From positions 33,057,090 through 33,121,089 of the forward strand of contig NC_079217.1 of the NCBI RefSeq assembly GCF_029633865.1: a stretch of 64,000 bases of DNA, read 5' to 3'. The position numbers and the translations under genes are program-made. The stretch is from Lampris incognitus. Lineage: Eukaryota; Chordata; Actinopteri; Lampriformes; Lampridae. The notes under the pieces are model-generated. The model saw only the letters and a program-made list of their open reading frames with translations. It did not search any database and was not told where the DNA came from. Of this stretch, positions 10,297-22,130 are shown one piece after another; the stretch's first letter is position 1; every line of letters begins with the position of its first letter.

Positions 10297-10472
10297 TGTG
10301 GTGACCCACATCTATATAACTAGAGACATTCACCTAAGAGATAATGCACTTCCGCTTCCGGTACAGAGTTCAGTGTCGTTGTCGAATGTCTGACATGCAA
10401 AGTTGGAGCTAGTAAACTACCTCGACTACGTCTACTCTCACGTCTCCTGTCTCGTTGTTTTCTAACTCCACA
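10297..10472 (+). repeat. 5' LTR of Gypsy copy 1
   Basis: 176 bp, TG...CA ends. Compared with the LTRs of copy 2 (212 bp) it lacks one 36-bp block after CACCTAAGA. Confidence 0.95.
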
Positions 10473-10473
10473 T

Positions 10474-10491
10474 TGGTGACCCCGACGTGAT
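10474..10491 (+). promoter_or_regulatory. Primer-binding site, tRNA-Trp type
   Basis: TGGTGACCCCGACGTGAT begins one base after the LTR and is complementary to the 3' 18 nt, including CCA, of vertebrate cytosolic tRNA-Trp as I recall it. Confidence 0.75.
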
Positions 10492-10509
10492 CGAACTACT
10501 AATACGAGT

Positions 10510-11259
10510 ATGTCTGACAACGACGACGCCGGTGCTAACAACATGGCTATTGCTAACGCTAGCATTTACACCGCTACTGTGAAGCTACCCGACTTTTGCC
10601 AGCATAATCCACGGCCGTGGTTTCAACATGTGGAGGCCCAGTTCCAGCTGAGAGGGATAACGCAGGATGCAACGCAGTACTTCCACGTAGTGGCGGCGTT
10701 AGACGCATCGACAACGGCGCGAGCAATGACACTGTTGGAAGCTCCGCCAGCTGCTGGCAAGTACGATGCTATAAAGACATTCCTCCTGAAACTATTTGAA
10801 CTGTCGGAGCTGGAGAAGGCAGACCGTTTACTGTCCCCGAATGGCCTCGGCGACGGCAAACCGTCTGAGTTAATGGAAAAAATGCTGTCTGTGCTGGGAT
10901 CTGCTGATCTGGCCTTTCTTTTCACACACGTTTTTCTGAGGCAGCTCCCCGCACCTGTATGCACAGCACTGGCCAGTTCTCCTCTCGCCGCCTCCAAGGA
11001 CTACCGTTCTCTGGCTGCTGAAGGAGACAGGGTTTTCCTGGCCAACCGGCAACAGTTTGTGCATGCCCTGCTACCCTACCAGACCGCCCCACCACCACCT
11101 GTGTACGACTATATGGACACCGCGGCTGTGGTGACAGCCCGCCGCCAACCTGACGACGGGCTCTGTTATTACCATGCCAGGTTTGGGGCAAAAGCAAAAC
11201 GGTGTCGCAAACCCTGCAGTTACAGGGTTCAGGGAAACGCCAAGGCCGGCGCTCGTTAA
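10510..11259 (+). CDS. Gag of Gypsy copy 1
   Basis: A 249-residue frame opening [11 protein letters not shown] 37 nt after the LTR. It has the short capsid-like core typical of this Gypsy group ([33 protein letters not shown]) and a C-terminal C-x2-H...C-x3-C cluster ([18 protein letters not shown]), a probable nucleic-acid-binding zinc segment. The last 58 nt overlap pol in the -1 frame, with a frameshift signal inside the overlap. Gag is open from start to stop. Confidence 0.88.
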   Translation: MSDNDDAGANNMAIANASIYTATVKLPDFCQHNPRPWFQHVEAQFQLRGITQDATQYFHVVAALDASTTARAMTLLEAPPAAGKYDAIKTFLLKLFELSELEKADRLLSPNGLGDGKPSELMEKMLSVLGSADLAFLFTHVFLRQLPAPVCTALASSPLAASKDYRSLAAEGDRVFLANRQQFVHALLPYQTAPPPPVYDYMDTAAVVTARRQPDDGLCYYHARFGAKAKRCRKPCSYRVQGNAKAGAR

Positions 11260-14200
11260 CGGCTATGGGCGCTGGCCGTGACTGCAAGCTGTTGTTCATC
11301 AGAGACTCCTTGTCGGGCCGGCGGCTGCTGGCTGACTCTGGCGCTCAACGCAGCACACTACCAGCACAAGCTGTGGACACGATGACCGACAGTCACGGCC
11401 CCCAGATGGACGCCGCCAACGGCACGTCCATTCGGACGTACGGTATCAGACATGTGGACGTGTGTTTTGGCGGCCGACGTTTCGGCTGGGACTTTGTGAT
11501 GGCTGCTGTATCCACCCCACTCCTAGGTGCGGATTTCCTCTGTGCTTTCAACCTGCTGGTGGATGTTAAAAACTGTCACGTGATTGATGCCGTCTCTTTT
11601 GCGTCATACCCCTGCACGCTTGGGGGCGCTGGAGTGCTGTGCCTCGCTAACACACTCTCCACCGGGGATCCATACCAACGCCTGCTCGCAAATTTCCCCG
11701 AGCTCATCACACCCACCTTCTCCTCGGCGGTGGCCAAGCACGGCGTGGAACATCATATCACCACAGTGTGCCCCCCAGTTTACGCCCGGGCCCGACGCCT
11801 CGACTCCGCCAAGCTCGCAATAGCCAGGGAGGAGTTTTCGACTATGGAGCGCCTCGGCATTGTCCGCCGTTCTGACAGCCCGTGGGCTTCCCCTCTTCAC
11901 ATGGTTACTAAGGCCAACGGGGGTTGGCGCCCGTGCGGGGACTACCGTCGCCTAAACAATGCCACGACCCCCGACCGGTACCCCATACCGCACATACAAG
12001 ATTTCTCTACCCACCTGGCGGGCGCTGCCATCTATTCCAAAATCGACTTAGTGCGGGGGTATCACCAAGTGCCGGTCCACCCACTGGATGTCCCAAAAAC
12101 GGCTGTCATCACACCCTTTGGGCTCTTTGAGTTTTTACGTATGCCTTTCGGCCTTAAAGGGGCGGCGCAGACGTTTCAGCGCCTTATGGATTCTGTGCTC
12201 CGCGACATGCCATTTTTGTTTGTGTACTTAGACGACATCCTCGTGGCCAGTGCGTCGGCGGAGGAACACATGACGCACCTCAGACAGCTGTTTGACAGGC
12301 TCAGCGAACACGGCCTCATCATCAACCCAGCTAAGTGTCAGTTCGGGGAGTCGTCCATCACCTTCCTCGGGCACCACATCACTCCACAGGGGGCCGTTCC
12401 CCTCCCTGCCAGGGTTGAGGCTGTCACCATGTTCCCCCGCCCCTGCACTGTACAGTCGCTGCAGGAATTCCTGGGCATGGTGAACTTTTATAACCGTTTC
12501 CTGCCCCGTGCCGCCCACATCATGCATCCCCTGTATGAGGCCCTGCGGGGTAAGAAGTCTAAGGACGAGCTGGACTGGTCTTCGGGGATGGACGAGGCTT
12601 TTGTGGCCGCCAAGACCGCGCTGGCCAACGCTGCGCTGCTAGCTCACCCGTCGCCTGCCGCCCCCATAGCCCTTACAACGGATGCCTCCGACTACGCCGT
12701 GGGGGCCGTGTGTGAGCAGTGGGTGGGTGGGGGGGGGGCTGGCAGCCGTTGGCGTTTTTCAGTAAACAACTCCGTGAGAGCGAGCGCAAATACAGCACCT
12801 TTGATAGGGAACTACTGGGTCTCTTTCTCGCAACCAGACACTTTAGGTTCCTATTGGAGGGCCGACAGTTCACCGCTTTCGTGGACCACAAACCGCTGAC
12901 GTTCTGTATGGCCAAAACCTCAGAACCGTGGTCTGGGCGTCAGCAACGCCATCTCGCGGTGGTTTCCGAGTTTACCACGGACATACAACACGTGTCGGGC
13001 AAGGATAACTCCGTCGCCGACTGCCTTTCACGGGCGGTTGTTAACGCCGTTCACTTGGGACTCGACTACGCCGCTATGGCAGCGGACCAAGCCAAGGACG
13101 CGACCGTTCAAGACTACCGGTCGACCCCTACGGCGCTACGGCTGGAGGACGTGACGTTCGACGCGGCCAACACCACCCTCCTCTGTGACATCTCCACCGG
13201 TCAACCGCACCCCCTGGTGCCTACTTCCTGGCGGCGCCGAGTTTTCGACACCGTCCACGGCCTTTCCCACCTGGGAGTGAAGGCCTCGACCAAGCTGGTG
13301 AGCGTCAAGTTTGTTTGGCCTGGGCTCCGTAAGGATGTTAGAGCCTGGGCCGGCTCGTGTGTGGCGTGCCAACGCGCCAAGGTGCACCGCCATACCAAGG
13401 CCCCTTTGGCGCTGTTTGTGGTTCCAGAGAGGCGGTTTGACCACGTCAATGTTGACCTGGTGGGTCCCCTGCCCCCCTCCCGTGGTTATATGTTCCTCCT
13501 CACTATTGTGGACAGGGCCACCAGGTGGCCAGAGGCTCTTCCCTTGTCCTCCACGACGGCAGCAGAGGTAGCACGGGCGTTCATCGGCTGCTGGGTGGCC
13601 CGTTTCGGCACGCCGGGCGACATCACGAGCGACCGGGGCTCCCAGTTTACCTCGGAGCTCTGGACGGCGGTCGCTGAGCACCTGGGGATGAAGATCCACC
13701 GCACTACGGCGTACAACCCGCAGAGCAACGGACTTTGTGAGCGGTTCCATCGGGACATGAAAGCCGCTCTGCGGGCAAGCCTCACTGGCTGCGACTGGAT
13801 GGACCGGCTCCCATGGGTCATGCTCGGCCTGCGTTCGGCCCCGAAGGAAGACCTCCAGACCTCCTCCGCTGAGCTGGTGTATGGCCAGCCCCTGCGAGTT
13901 CCGGGGGAGTTTCTTCCGGATGCTACGGCTCCCTGGTCGGCCGCCTCTCACCTCAGTGCGTCCCGGAGCGCTGCCGGTGCCTTCGCTCCCGTTCCGATGC
14001 CTCAACACTGCCTCCCCCGGTCGTATGTCCCCAAGGATCTGCCATCGGCGAGGTACGTCTTCATTAGGCACGACAGCCATCGGTCCCCGCTGCAGCCCCC
14101 ATACGACGGGCCCTTCCGCGTCCTGGAGGCGGGGGATAAGAACTTTGTGGTGGACATGGGGGGCAGGCCGGAGCGGGTCGCTATAGACCGTCTCAAGCCC

Positions 14201-14407
14201 GCTCACTTGGACATTGGGGAGCCAATGCAATTGGCCCTACCCCCGCGGCGGGGACGCCCTCCTAGGTCGGCCCCGGCACCTGCCTCTGTTCCTGCTTCGG
14301 CCCTGCCTATGGCCCGGGTTTCGGCCCCATCTGTTTCCCCTCCTGTGAAGCGCAGCCGTTATGGCCGCAGGGTCCGCCCCCCGACTCGTCACTTGTTTTC
14401 CCCGTGA
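11202..14407 (+). pseudogene. Pol of Gypsy copy 1 (protease-RT-RNase H-integrase), frameshifted
   Basis: Order in frame: aspartic protease with DSGAQ (about residues 45-49); reverse transcriptase with the FVYLDDIL catalytic box (YLDD at codons 342-345); RNase H ([12 protein letters not shown], later FVDHKPLTF); integrase with an HHCC zinc finger (HGLSHLG ... CVACQ), DDE core ([27 protein letters not shown]; 35 residues between the second D and E) and a GPF-type C-terminal module (YDGPFRVLEAGDKN). The frame breaks at 12721-12738, where a run of ten G adds 4 nt relative to copy 2, moving RNase H and integrase into another frame (12719-14407). Otherwise open; ends at TGA 14405-14407. Confidence 0.92.
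11232..11277 (+). promoter_or_regulatory. -1 ribosomal frameshift signal (gag/pol)
   Basis: Slippery heptamer G GGA AAC at 11232-11238, in the exact X XXY YYZ phase of gag. Then a 5-nt spacer and a stem GGCCGGCGC (11244-11252) with GCGCTGGCC (11269-11277): nine pairs with one G-U. The 16-nt loop contains the gag stop (11257-11259). The pol frame is -1 relative to gag. In copy 2 the same stem is fully Watson-Crick. Confidence 0.82.
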
Positions 14408-14497
14408 CTTTGCACTATGTCACTGACTGTTCTGTTGTAGAGTCTATTTTTATGTTCATGACTTGCGCTTTTGCTGTTTTGCATTGTTTTGAGTAGG

Positions 14498-14516
14498 TGA
14501 ATTCTGGGGGGGCCTG
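14498..14516 (+). promoter_or_regulatory. Polypurine tract region of Gypsy copy 1
   Basis: G-rich tract immediately 5' of the 3' LTR, the expected primer for plus-strand DNA synthesis. The same tract is beside the 3' LTR of copy 2. Confidence 0.6.
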
Positions 14517-14692
14517 TGTGGTGACCCACATCTATATAACTAGAGACATTCACCTAAGAGATAATGCACTTCCGCTTCCGGTACAGAGTTCAGTGTCGTT
14601 GTCGAATGTATAACATGCAAAGTTGGAGCTAGTAAACTACCTCGACTACGTCTACTCTCACGTCTCCTGTCTCGTTGTTTTCTAACTCCACA
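14517..14692 (+). repeat. 3' LTR of Gypsy copy 1
   Basis: 176 bp. It differs from the 5' LTR at two positions (GTATAACATGC here, GTCTGACATGC there). Confidence 0.95.
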
Positions 14693-14879
14693 ATGTATAA
14701 GTTCACATTATGCTATATAAGAAACGAGACTGACACGCTCGCCTGCGCTTTAGCGTGATCCTTAAACAGCCAGGCACTAGAGAGCCCCCAGGCTTGCGCC
14801 ACTCATAAATCGATGGTTACAGTCCAGTTCTTTGATATAAGCCTGTCCTGTGACACATACACATAGGACAGTGAAATTA

Positions 14880-15445
14880 TGATATTGTTAACGTTCGCTA
14901 ACGTAACGTTAGCTAATTTGTTGACTCAGATTCTACAATGTGAGTTAGCTAACTTAGAACACAAAAAGCTAGCTAACATTAGCTAGCTAGTGTTAACGTT
15001 ACCTCAGCCTCCAACCACACCAGTTCCTCAGTCCACACATCCTGAAATGGGTTTTAGAGATTTTGAGAATTAGCCAAGTTAACGTTCATCGTGTTTCTTT
15101 TTGAGGGATAACGTTAGCTATACAACCTAGTCTGCTGCGTATACAGTGTAAGCTAATGTTAGCTAACGTTACCCTACTAACTAGCTAGCTAACAATTTCC
15201 CACAAGACGCAAATCTCTCCACCTGTCTATGTGGAATATAGCTAACGTATGCGTCGATGACACGTGGATTCTTTATTAAATCTCTAGCTAGTGATAGATT
15301 AGCTACCTGAAATCATGTAGGACTAGGCTATGTCAACAGAGCTCCTGAGTAACGTTATACATCAGAAAATATTGAAATGATTGAAACGCTCACCAAATTC
15401 AGTCAGGCAGGCATCAGTCAGCTAACGTTAGTCCAAAGAGCCGTC
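14880..15445. repeat. Cluster of AGCTAACGTTAGCT-type palindromic motifs
   Basis: At least ten partial copies of GCTAACGTTAGC or GTTAGCTAAC in about 560 bp, interleaved with unique sequence. Not a simple tandem array; no element ends found. Confidence 0.7.
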
Positions 15446-15899
15446 TTCCCTCAGCCCCATAGAATGCTCAGCCCCGCGCGCTGCTCTATCAATCGCTTTG
15501 GTCAGCACAAGCACTCGCTGCATGAGCACTTCACGAACCAATCGGGTAGCGGTACCTTCCCAGAGAAGACAGGTGACACGAGGCCCCTCGCGCTCGTATG
15601 GGGAATATTTTGGTCAATGAAAAAGGCGAATTCAAATTCGATAGGCCAGCTCACCATGGCTCCGCGCTCTCGTGTATAATTCCATGTCCGGTCCATACAC
15701 CACCCCCCCTCCCCCCAAATATTTTCTCATCGAATCTACACGATTCACGTAGGTCACCTATTTTGGATTCAAAACGGCGAATTTCGCCGAAAGGTGAGTG
15801 ATTTTCATGCCTGTGTGTACATACAGAAACCTCGCTCCATGGGTCATGGTGGTGGGTGGGCTGTTATACATCGAGCTGACATCTTGGTTAAAGAACGTT
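15446..15899. other. CpG-containing unique sequence
   Basis: Richer in CpG than its surroundings, with an ACCAATCGGG CCAAT-type box near 15537. It could be promoter-like, but no exon with splice sites was found beside it. Confidence 0.3.
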
Positions 15900-18200
15900 C
15901 AGTACTCAATGTCTCCTCATTTGTGTGTGTTCAAGAACATCAAGACAGTGAGTACACCAGCCCTGACTAAAATGATAGTGACCTATATGGCCTCAGATCC
16001 CACTGACACCACAGTGGATAGCCTGGAAGCCCAGTACAATGCAACCTTATCCCTCAGCCTTGCCTTTCTTGCCCCCCTCAAAATCTGGACTGTCTCCCTC
16101 TGCTGTCCTGCCCCCTGGTTCACCACCGAACTCTACACCAAGAAGGCCACCGGTCATCAACTGGAGAGGGTCTATAAAAGGTCTGGCCTCACTGTTCACC
16201 TCAAGGCCTTTAAATATAACGTGAAGACCTACAAAGAAGCACTCCCCCAGACAAGATGCAATATTACTCCACTCTCATTGGCAACCAGCAAAATCACCTT
16301 AAAATGCTGTTCTCCACCATCAACTGGCTACTCCACCCCCTCAATGCCCCCACCCTTGAGGTGCCCTGACCTCTGCTCCAAGTTCTTGGCCTCTTCCAGG
16401 CCAACGTAGATTCTTTCCACCGGCAGTTTCTGATGCCTGCTCTCTCCCCTCCACATGCATCTCAGCCACAGGGCGCTGTTCCTCCCATTGCACACCTGCC
16501 TCAGTTCTGCCTCTCCTCCTTCTACGTTGTGGATGATTCTCAAGTTGCTAAGTTGGTCACCATGGCCAAGGCCTCCACCTGTTCTCTGGACCCCATGCCC
16601 ACAGCCCTGGTCAAGGAATGTCTGACTATCCTGTGTCATATCATGGTGGACATGATCAACTACTCTCTGGAATCTGGCATGGTAACCTCCAACTTAAAAA
16701 TGGCCGCAGTCACCCCTATTCTCAAAAAGCCAGGTTGGACCCGGATTACCTCACCAACTACTGGCAAATCTCCAATCTCCCTTTTCTAAAATCCTGGAAA
16801 GAGCAGTTGCTGCCCAATTCCATCAGCACATGTCCAGCCATGAGCTCTATGAACCCCTTCAATCTAGCTTCAGAGCACACCACAGCCCTGAGACTGGTCT
16901 TATCAAAATCACCAGTGACCTCCTTATCACTGCTGATTCCAATCACATCAGTATTCTCATTTTCCTGGACCTCTCTGCAGCCTTCAGCACTTTTCCCCAA
17001 ATCATCCTCCTCAACCACTTATCTGAGTACCTAGGCCACACCGGTGCAGCTCTCCCCTGGTTCAAGTCATATCTTTCCAACAGGAAACAGTTTGTTACCA
17101 TCAGAGACTCCAGTTCCACCCTGGCCCCAGTCAATCAAAAAGTGCCCCAAGGCTCTATGCTTGGAAACCTCCTCTTTACCATATACATGCTTCCTCATTG
17201 GTCACCCACCACAATTTAAGCTTCCACTGCTATGCTGATGACATGCAGCTGTATCTCAGCACTAAACCATCAACTCACCCCCCCCCACTCTCTTGCCAAC
17301 TGACTGCACCAAATAGAAATTACCAAATAGAATGTCATCAAATCAACTCAAGCTAAATAGTAATAAGACAGAGCTCATGGTTCTGGCTGCCTAGGCACTG
17401 CTCTGAAATGTTGGAGCTCTTACCTCGACATGGACAGCTGCTCCATTTGCCCATCTCCAGAAGTCCCCAACCTGGGTGTCATTCTGGATTTCACCCTCTC
17501 ATTTCAGTCACACATCAGATCAATCACAAAATCTGCTTTCTTTCACCTCAAAAACATAGCCAGACTCCAGGCATCACTCTCGGACTGGCAGAAAGACCCT
17601 CATCCATGCTTTTATCACCTCCCGTCTGAATTTTTTGCAATGGAGTCCTGTCCGGGGTACCAGCAAAGCCCTGGACAGGCTTCATTATGTGCAGAACTCA
17701 GCAGCCAGGGTTCTCACCCACACCAAGCCCTGGCAGCACATCACTCCCACCCTCATCCACCTTCACTGGCTCCTGGTCAAGTTCTGCATTTCTTACAAAA
17801 TCTTCCTCCTCACCTACAAATCCCTCCATGCACTTGCCCCCAGTACCTATCAGACCTTCTCCGCCCCTATATTCCATCCCGGAATCTGCAGTCCGCAGAC
17901 ACAAACCTGCTTTCCATCCACCACACCAGCTTGCAGACTTTTGGGGACAGAGCCTTTAGTGTGGTAGCCCCCACCCTTTGTAACTCTCTCCCGCTGCTTC
18001 TTTTTGACACTTTTAAAAAAACTCTTGAAAACTCACCTGTACACTAAGGCCTATAGGCTCTAGTCACTTCTATCATCCCCGGCAATCCTTGCTATTATTA
18101 TTTTCTGTTCTTCTATTATTTGTTTTGTCTCCTCCGCTATGTGTAAAGAATAAATGGATCCCTTGAAAGGTGCTATATAAATGTAAGTTGTTATTGTTGT
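15900..18200 (+). mobile_element. L2-type LINE, 5'-truncated and degraded
   Basis: Translation in shifting frames gives the L2 order: the linker before RT (APWFTTEL, SGLTVHLKAF), the RT palm (LKKPGW..., ISNLPFL, EPLQSSFRAHHSPET, FLDLSAAFST, WFKSYLSNRKQFV, VPQGSMLGNLLF), catalytic YADD at about 17238-17249 (FHCYADDMQLYL), and the C-terminal region ([39 protein letters not shown]). The 3' end GGTGCTATATAAATGTAAGT with a TTATTG tail is typical of L2. Several frameshifts and stops; inactive. Confidence 0.88.
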
Positions 18201-20560
18201 TGTATAAAACAGTAAGGCATTTGTTGCAAGTACATTTAGAGGTAACCAAAGAGAGCAGTTCTCTGTAACTCCTTTCTTACCATCTGTGTCTGTTACGACT
18301 GTTGAAGTTCAATCTAAACAGCTCTCTTCATGCTTATCTTTTCCACCAAAATTGGTGGCAGCTTAACTTTCCAATCTATTCTCCAGATGGGCTTTAACAT
18401 AATGACCAGACAGATGCATCAGGGAACAAAACGTCAATAAGAGAAGAGCTATGCTGTAAAACACAGAAGCAAAAATTACTATACAACGATATTTGCATGT
18501 CTTGGATGAATGTTGCTGTGCCATATGCTTGTTTTTCAATAAATAGATCAAGCTTTGATCAAGCAAGATTTGTTGTTACATCTTTTTTTTCAAATTCTTC
18601 TCATCTCATTTTTAAATAGTATTCCTTAATATTGATGTGTTGCTTTTAACTGTTGCCATGTTGCAAAGTAATGCTACTGCCATGGCTCCATGCATACTGT
18701 ATTGGTTCATGGAGCAAGACTGTGGACACAAGGCCTCCTTTGAGAAGGAAATGTCACTGACACCACCAACAGCATGATGTAAGAGCTGGGAAATGGCTCT
18801 GTCCTATGATGTAACTTTCTCAAGTATTGTGCATACTTTATGAATGCAGCAAGGTCAACTCCATGAAAATTATATATTTATGTTCTGCAGATCTAGACTA
18901 TATTCCAAATGGGTTTTGTGAAGTGAGAATCAAGCAGCCCTCCTTTGAGATGTTTGGGTTTTTTGTTGTTTTTGTTTTTATGTAAGTTTGTTTTTTGCAT
19001 CCGTAGACCTACTTGAATGGTTAAAGCTTTGTTAATTACACAACAGTAATTACACCATTGTCTCTTTTGATGAAGTAGACAGACCTGGGTGAGCCACGGG
19101 GGGGGGCAACAATGGGGGAGGAGGCAGATAAAAAGAGGGATATGGATTGTGAAAGGATTGTGAAGGCAAACAGTACAAAAGCTGATTATAATTGTTGTTG
19201 GTGCATACATGGGCTATATCTTCACACCGTATTAAAGCTTTTATTTTAAGAGTGACTCAATTTTCTTTCAAAGAGTAAAAGAAATGAATTGTGTAAATGA
19301 ACTTACTGGCAGTTACTACTTTTATATATACATATATATATATACATATATATGTGATAGACTTAATATAAAGGGACGTGTATTGATTGATTGATGAAAT
19401 CAACAAAGTTCTTCAGTAGAATTATATTTTCGTGGTGTGTACATGACAGACTCGTCTGGGAATCAGAAGGCTGTCCTCGTTTAACATTGAGCTGATGGGC
19501 CCCCTACTGGGAAACATCTTACACACCCTTCCAAGGGCATCAAACTTGCAATTCCAGTCTTGTAATTGGGGGCACATTAGAAGCACTGTAATCACTGACT
19601 TATCTTAAGTGAGGTTACATTAAATCAGACCGCTATTAATGTAACTTTAATAGACTTTCTTTCACCTTAAGGTGGGTTTTAGTTTGATTATAAAATTTGA
19701 CGCTATTCTTTGGACATCCTTCTATGACTTTTCCATTATAAATGAAAATAATTTTGATCTCACAAGTAAAATAATGTAACCAGCCACGTGGTATTTTTTT
19801 TCCCTTTTCCTTTTTTTTTTACATACCCTTTTCTTTCCTCCTTTGTACTCTTAATGGTACAGTGGGCATATAACCACTAGATGGAGCACAATGCAACAGA
19901 ATAAACTGCACCCTCTGAAACGACAATTGTTTAAAACAGCCTTATATGGGAAACTAAGGATATACACAAGCTCAAGCAAATTTTACAGTTGTTTTTCTGG
20001 CTATCTAGGGCAGTTCAACCTTGATTTGTGACAACAGTTGTGTATATTCATTGTAAATGGTACAAGCAAACAGGCAAAGTTGAGAGTTAAGAGGTAGGAT
20101 GTGGACCCACTCTGTTGGCTGTAATTAACAGTGACACTGGTCTGACCAGCGTGACACAATTATGGGCACATTCACCGAGTTGTGCTTCCGCTTCTGTAAA
20201 AGAAAATGAATATGAGTGCAAAAATTCAACTGAGCATTAAGTAACTCAAAAAATGTGTCTTTTATTGTCACTGATTTTAATTGGAAGAGCTCCAAATTTT
20301 GTCTCTTGCCAGAAACACAACGTCAGACCTTCATTTCTGGTTTGTAGCTCTAGAAGCGTAGTCACAAGTATTGAATGCACTGCACAAGATCAAATAGATG
20401 ACACAAACATTCTGCTTTTCATGCTTTAAAGTGTTGAAATCTTGAGGCCTGACCAGATGGACCCTGGTGTTAGATCCCAACCCTTTGTCCTGTATGAGTT
20501 TGTCCCTGAGGAAAACAGTGAGCTGTGCCCAAACCGGTAATTTAAATTTGTGAAGGAAGT
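18201..20560. other. Intergenic, nothing recognised
   Basis: AT-rich single-copy-looking DNA with a TATATACATA stretch near 19321-19353. No supportable exon or transposon. Confidence 0.4.
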
Positions 20561-20562
20561 CA

Positions 20563-20650
20563 AGTCAAGTCAATTTTATTTTTATAACCCAAAATCACAA
20601 ATTACAAATGTGCCTCAAGGGGCTTTACAGCAAGGCTTTACAGAAGGAAG
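20563..20650. repeat. Dispersed repeat fragment (AAGTCAAGTCAA tail type)
   Basis: AAGTCAAGTCAAGTCAATTT followed by CCCAAAATCACAAATTACAA and GCCTCAAGGGGCTTTACAG resembles the 3' end of a widespread fish LINE. Family name not certain. Confidence 0.5.
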
Positions 20651-20888
20651 TGATAGAAAGCTGTTGTAGAGGTGTTTAGACTCTGTAATAGGTACCGTAA
20701 GTTTGCATCCTTTCTGCTTCCCTGTTATGATGTTGGCCTTTATCCTACACTTCATAATACCCCCACCTAACCGAGTGACATAACAACAGACTCACTCGCT
20801 CCACCTAGCTATAATAATAATAAACTTTATTTCTATAGCACCATGAAAAACCAGAGTTAGAAGATGCTTCACAAAATGTAACACCATA

Positions 20889-20889
20889 C

Positions 20890-20953
<64 letters not shown>
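20889..20953. repeat. (AT)n(AC)n microsatellite
   Basis: About 8 AT units followed by about 24 AC units. Confidence 0.95.
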
Positions 20954-20955
<2 letters not shown>

Positions 20956-21659
20956 TTTTCAAAAGAATGTCATGCACAGAAAATTCAATAAAAACGGGGA
21001 TTTCAAGAAGTGGTCAGAGAGAGTCGAAACAATATATAAAAGGAACAACATCAAAACATTTGAATAGACATTTAATTTTTTTTTTAAAAAAAACAGCAGA
21101 CCACCTCCTACAGAGGAGACCCCAACCAGCGATTGCACCCTTCCGCCTTTTAAATGCTAGTTTCTAGGGATGTGGTTCAGGATGAAGCCTACCAGCTGCA
21201 TCTATTCATTAATGCCCAAGTGAGTGAGTGTGTGTGTGTGGGGGGGGGGCTGTTTGTCACCATCAAACAGGTAAATGTCACAGGAATTCACCCTGGTATT
21301 AATCCTCGCCTTACTTCCCCTTCAATAGATACACACAGGGAGATGGGGCATTCGTTTGTGTTAGATCTGTGTGTGTGTGTGTCTGTGTGTAGGTGAGTCA
21401 GTGGGGGGCGGGGGGGTCATACAGGGAGGATGGAACAGGATCCAGGATTAATCCTAAACTGTTTTGGCCTGCTGGGATATAAAGGTTTAAAGATTAATAA
21501 CCATATTATATTGCCAGTGGGGTAGCTGTTCCTGGATGGACTGTTTGTAGACCTTGGGTGCTCCTATTTGGTTTAAATGGAAGAGAAGTCCAATCACCAC
21601 ATGGATATTATTTTTCTCAGTTATTCATTTGATATTATTTCTGTGTGTATGAAGTACAT

Positions 21660-22130
21660 TTCAGCTCTTCAGGACTGCTTTGAGAGCACTGACTGGGGCA
21701 CTTTCAAAGCAGCAGCCTCCTCTGGTGAGCACAGTGATCTAGAGGAATACACAGTGACAGCCTACATCAATAAATGTATAGACGATGTCACAGTCACCAA
21801 AACCATCTCTTCGTGGCCCAGCCAGAAGCCTTGGCTGACAGCAGAAGTCTGGGCACTGTTGAGGACCAGGAATGCTGTATCCAGATCTGGTGATAAGGCA
21901 GCCCTCAAGACAGCAAGGGCCAACCTGTCGTGTGGCATCAGGGAGGCAAAAAGACAATATGCACAGAGAATCAACAGTCACTTTGTTGATAGCAGAGACG
22001 CACGGCGCTTGTGGAAGGGCATCCAGGCCCTCACTGGCTACAAGCCTCCTCCTCAGACCTGTGGTGGTGCCCCCACCCTCCCAGATGCACTGAATGACTT
22101 CTATGCATGATATGAGAGACTGAACAACAA
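21660..22130 (+). mobile_element. Non-LTR retrotransposon fragment (ORF2 region before RT)
   Basis: A continuous frame to 22110 reads [85 protein letters not shown] and PDALNDFYA. This is the segment between endonuclease and RT of a common fish LINE. It stops at TGA 22108-22110 and ends abruptly against Gypsy sequence on the opposite strand. Confidence 0.75.

Larger units (their letters stand above)
10297..14692 (+). mobile_element. Ty3/Gypsy LTR retrotransposon, copy 1
   Basis: A complete 4396-bp element: two 176-bp LTRs beginning TGTGGTGACC and ending ACTCCACA, 4-bp target duplication ATGT (10293-10296 and 14693-14696), primer-binding site after the 5' LTR, gag, pol and a polypurine tract (GAATTCTGGGGGGGCC) before the 3' LTR. 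The LTRs differ at two positions, so insertion is recent. Same family as the inverted copy at 24847-29156. A frame error in a G homopolymer breaks pol. Confidence 0.95.

Noticed and set aside
13136..14230. 364-codon minus-strand frame
   Set aside because: Antisense of Gypsy integrase in GC-rich DNA; no independent evidence.
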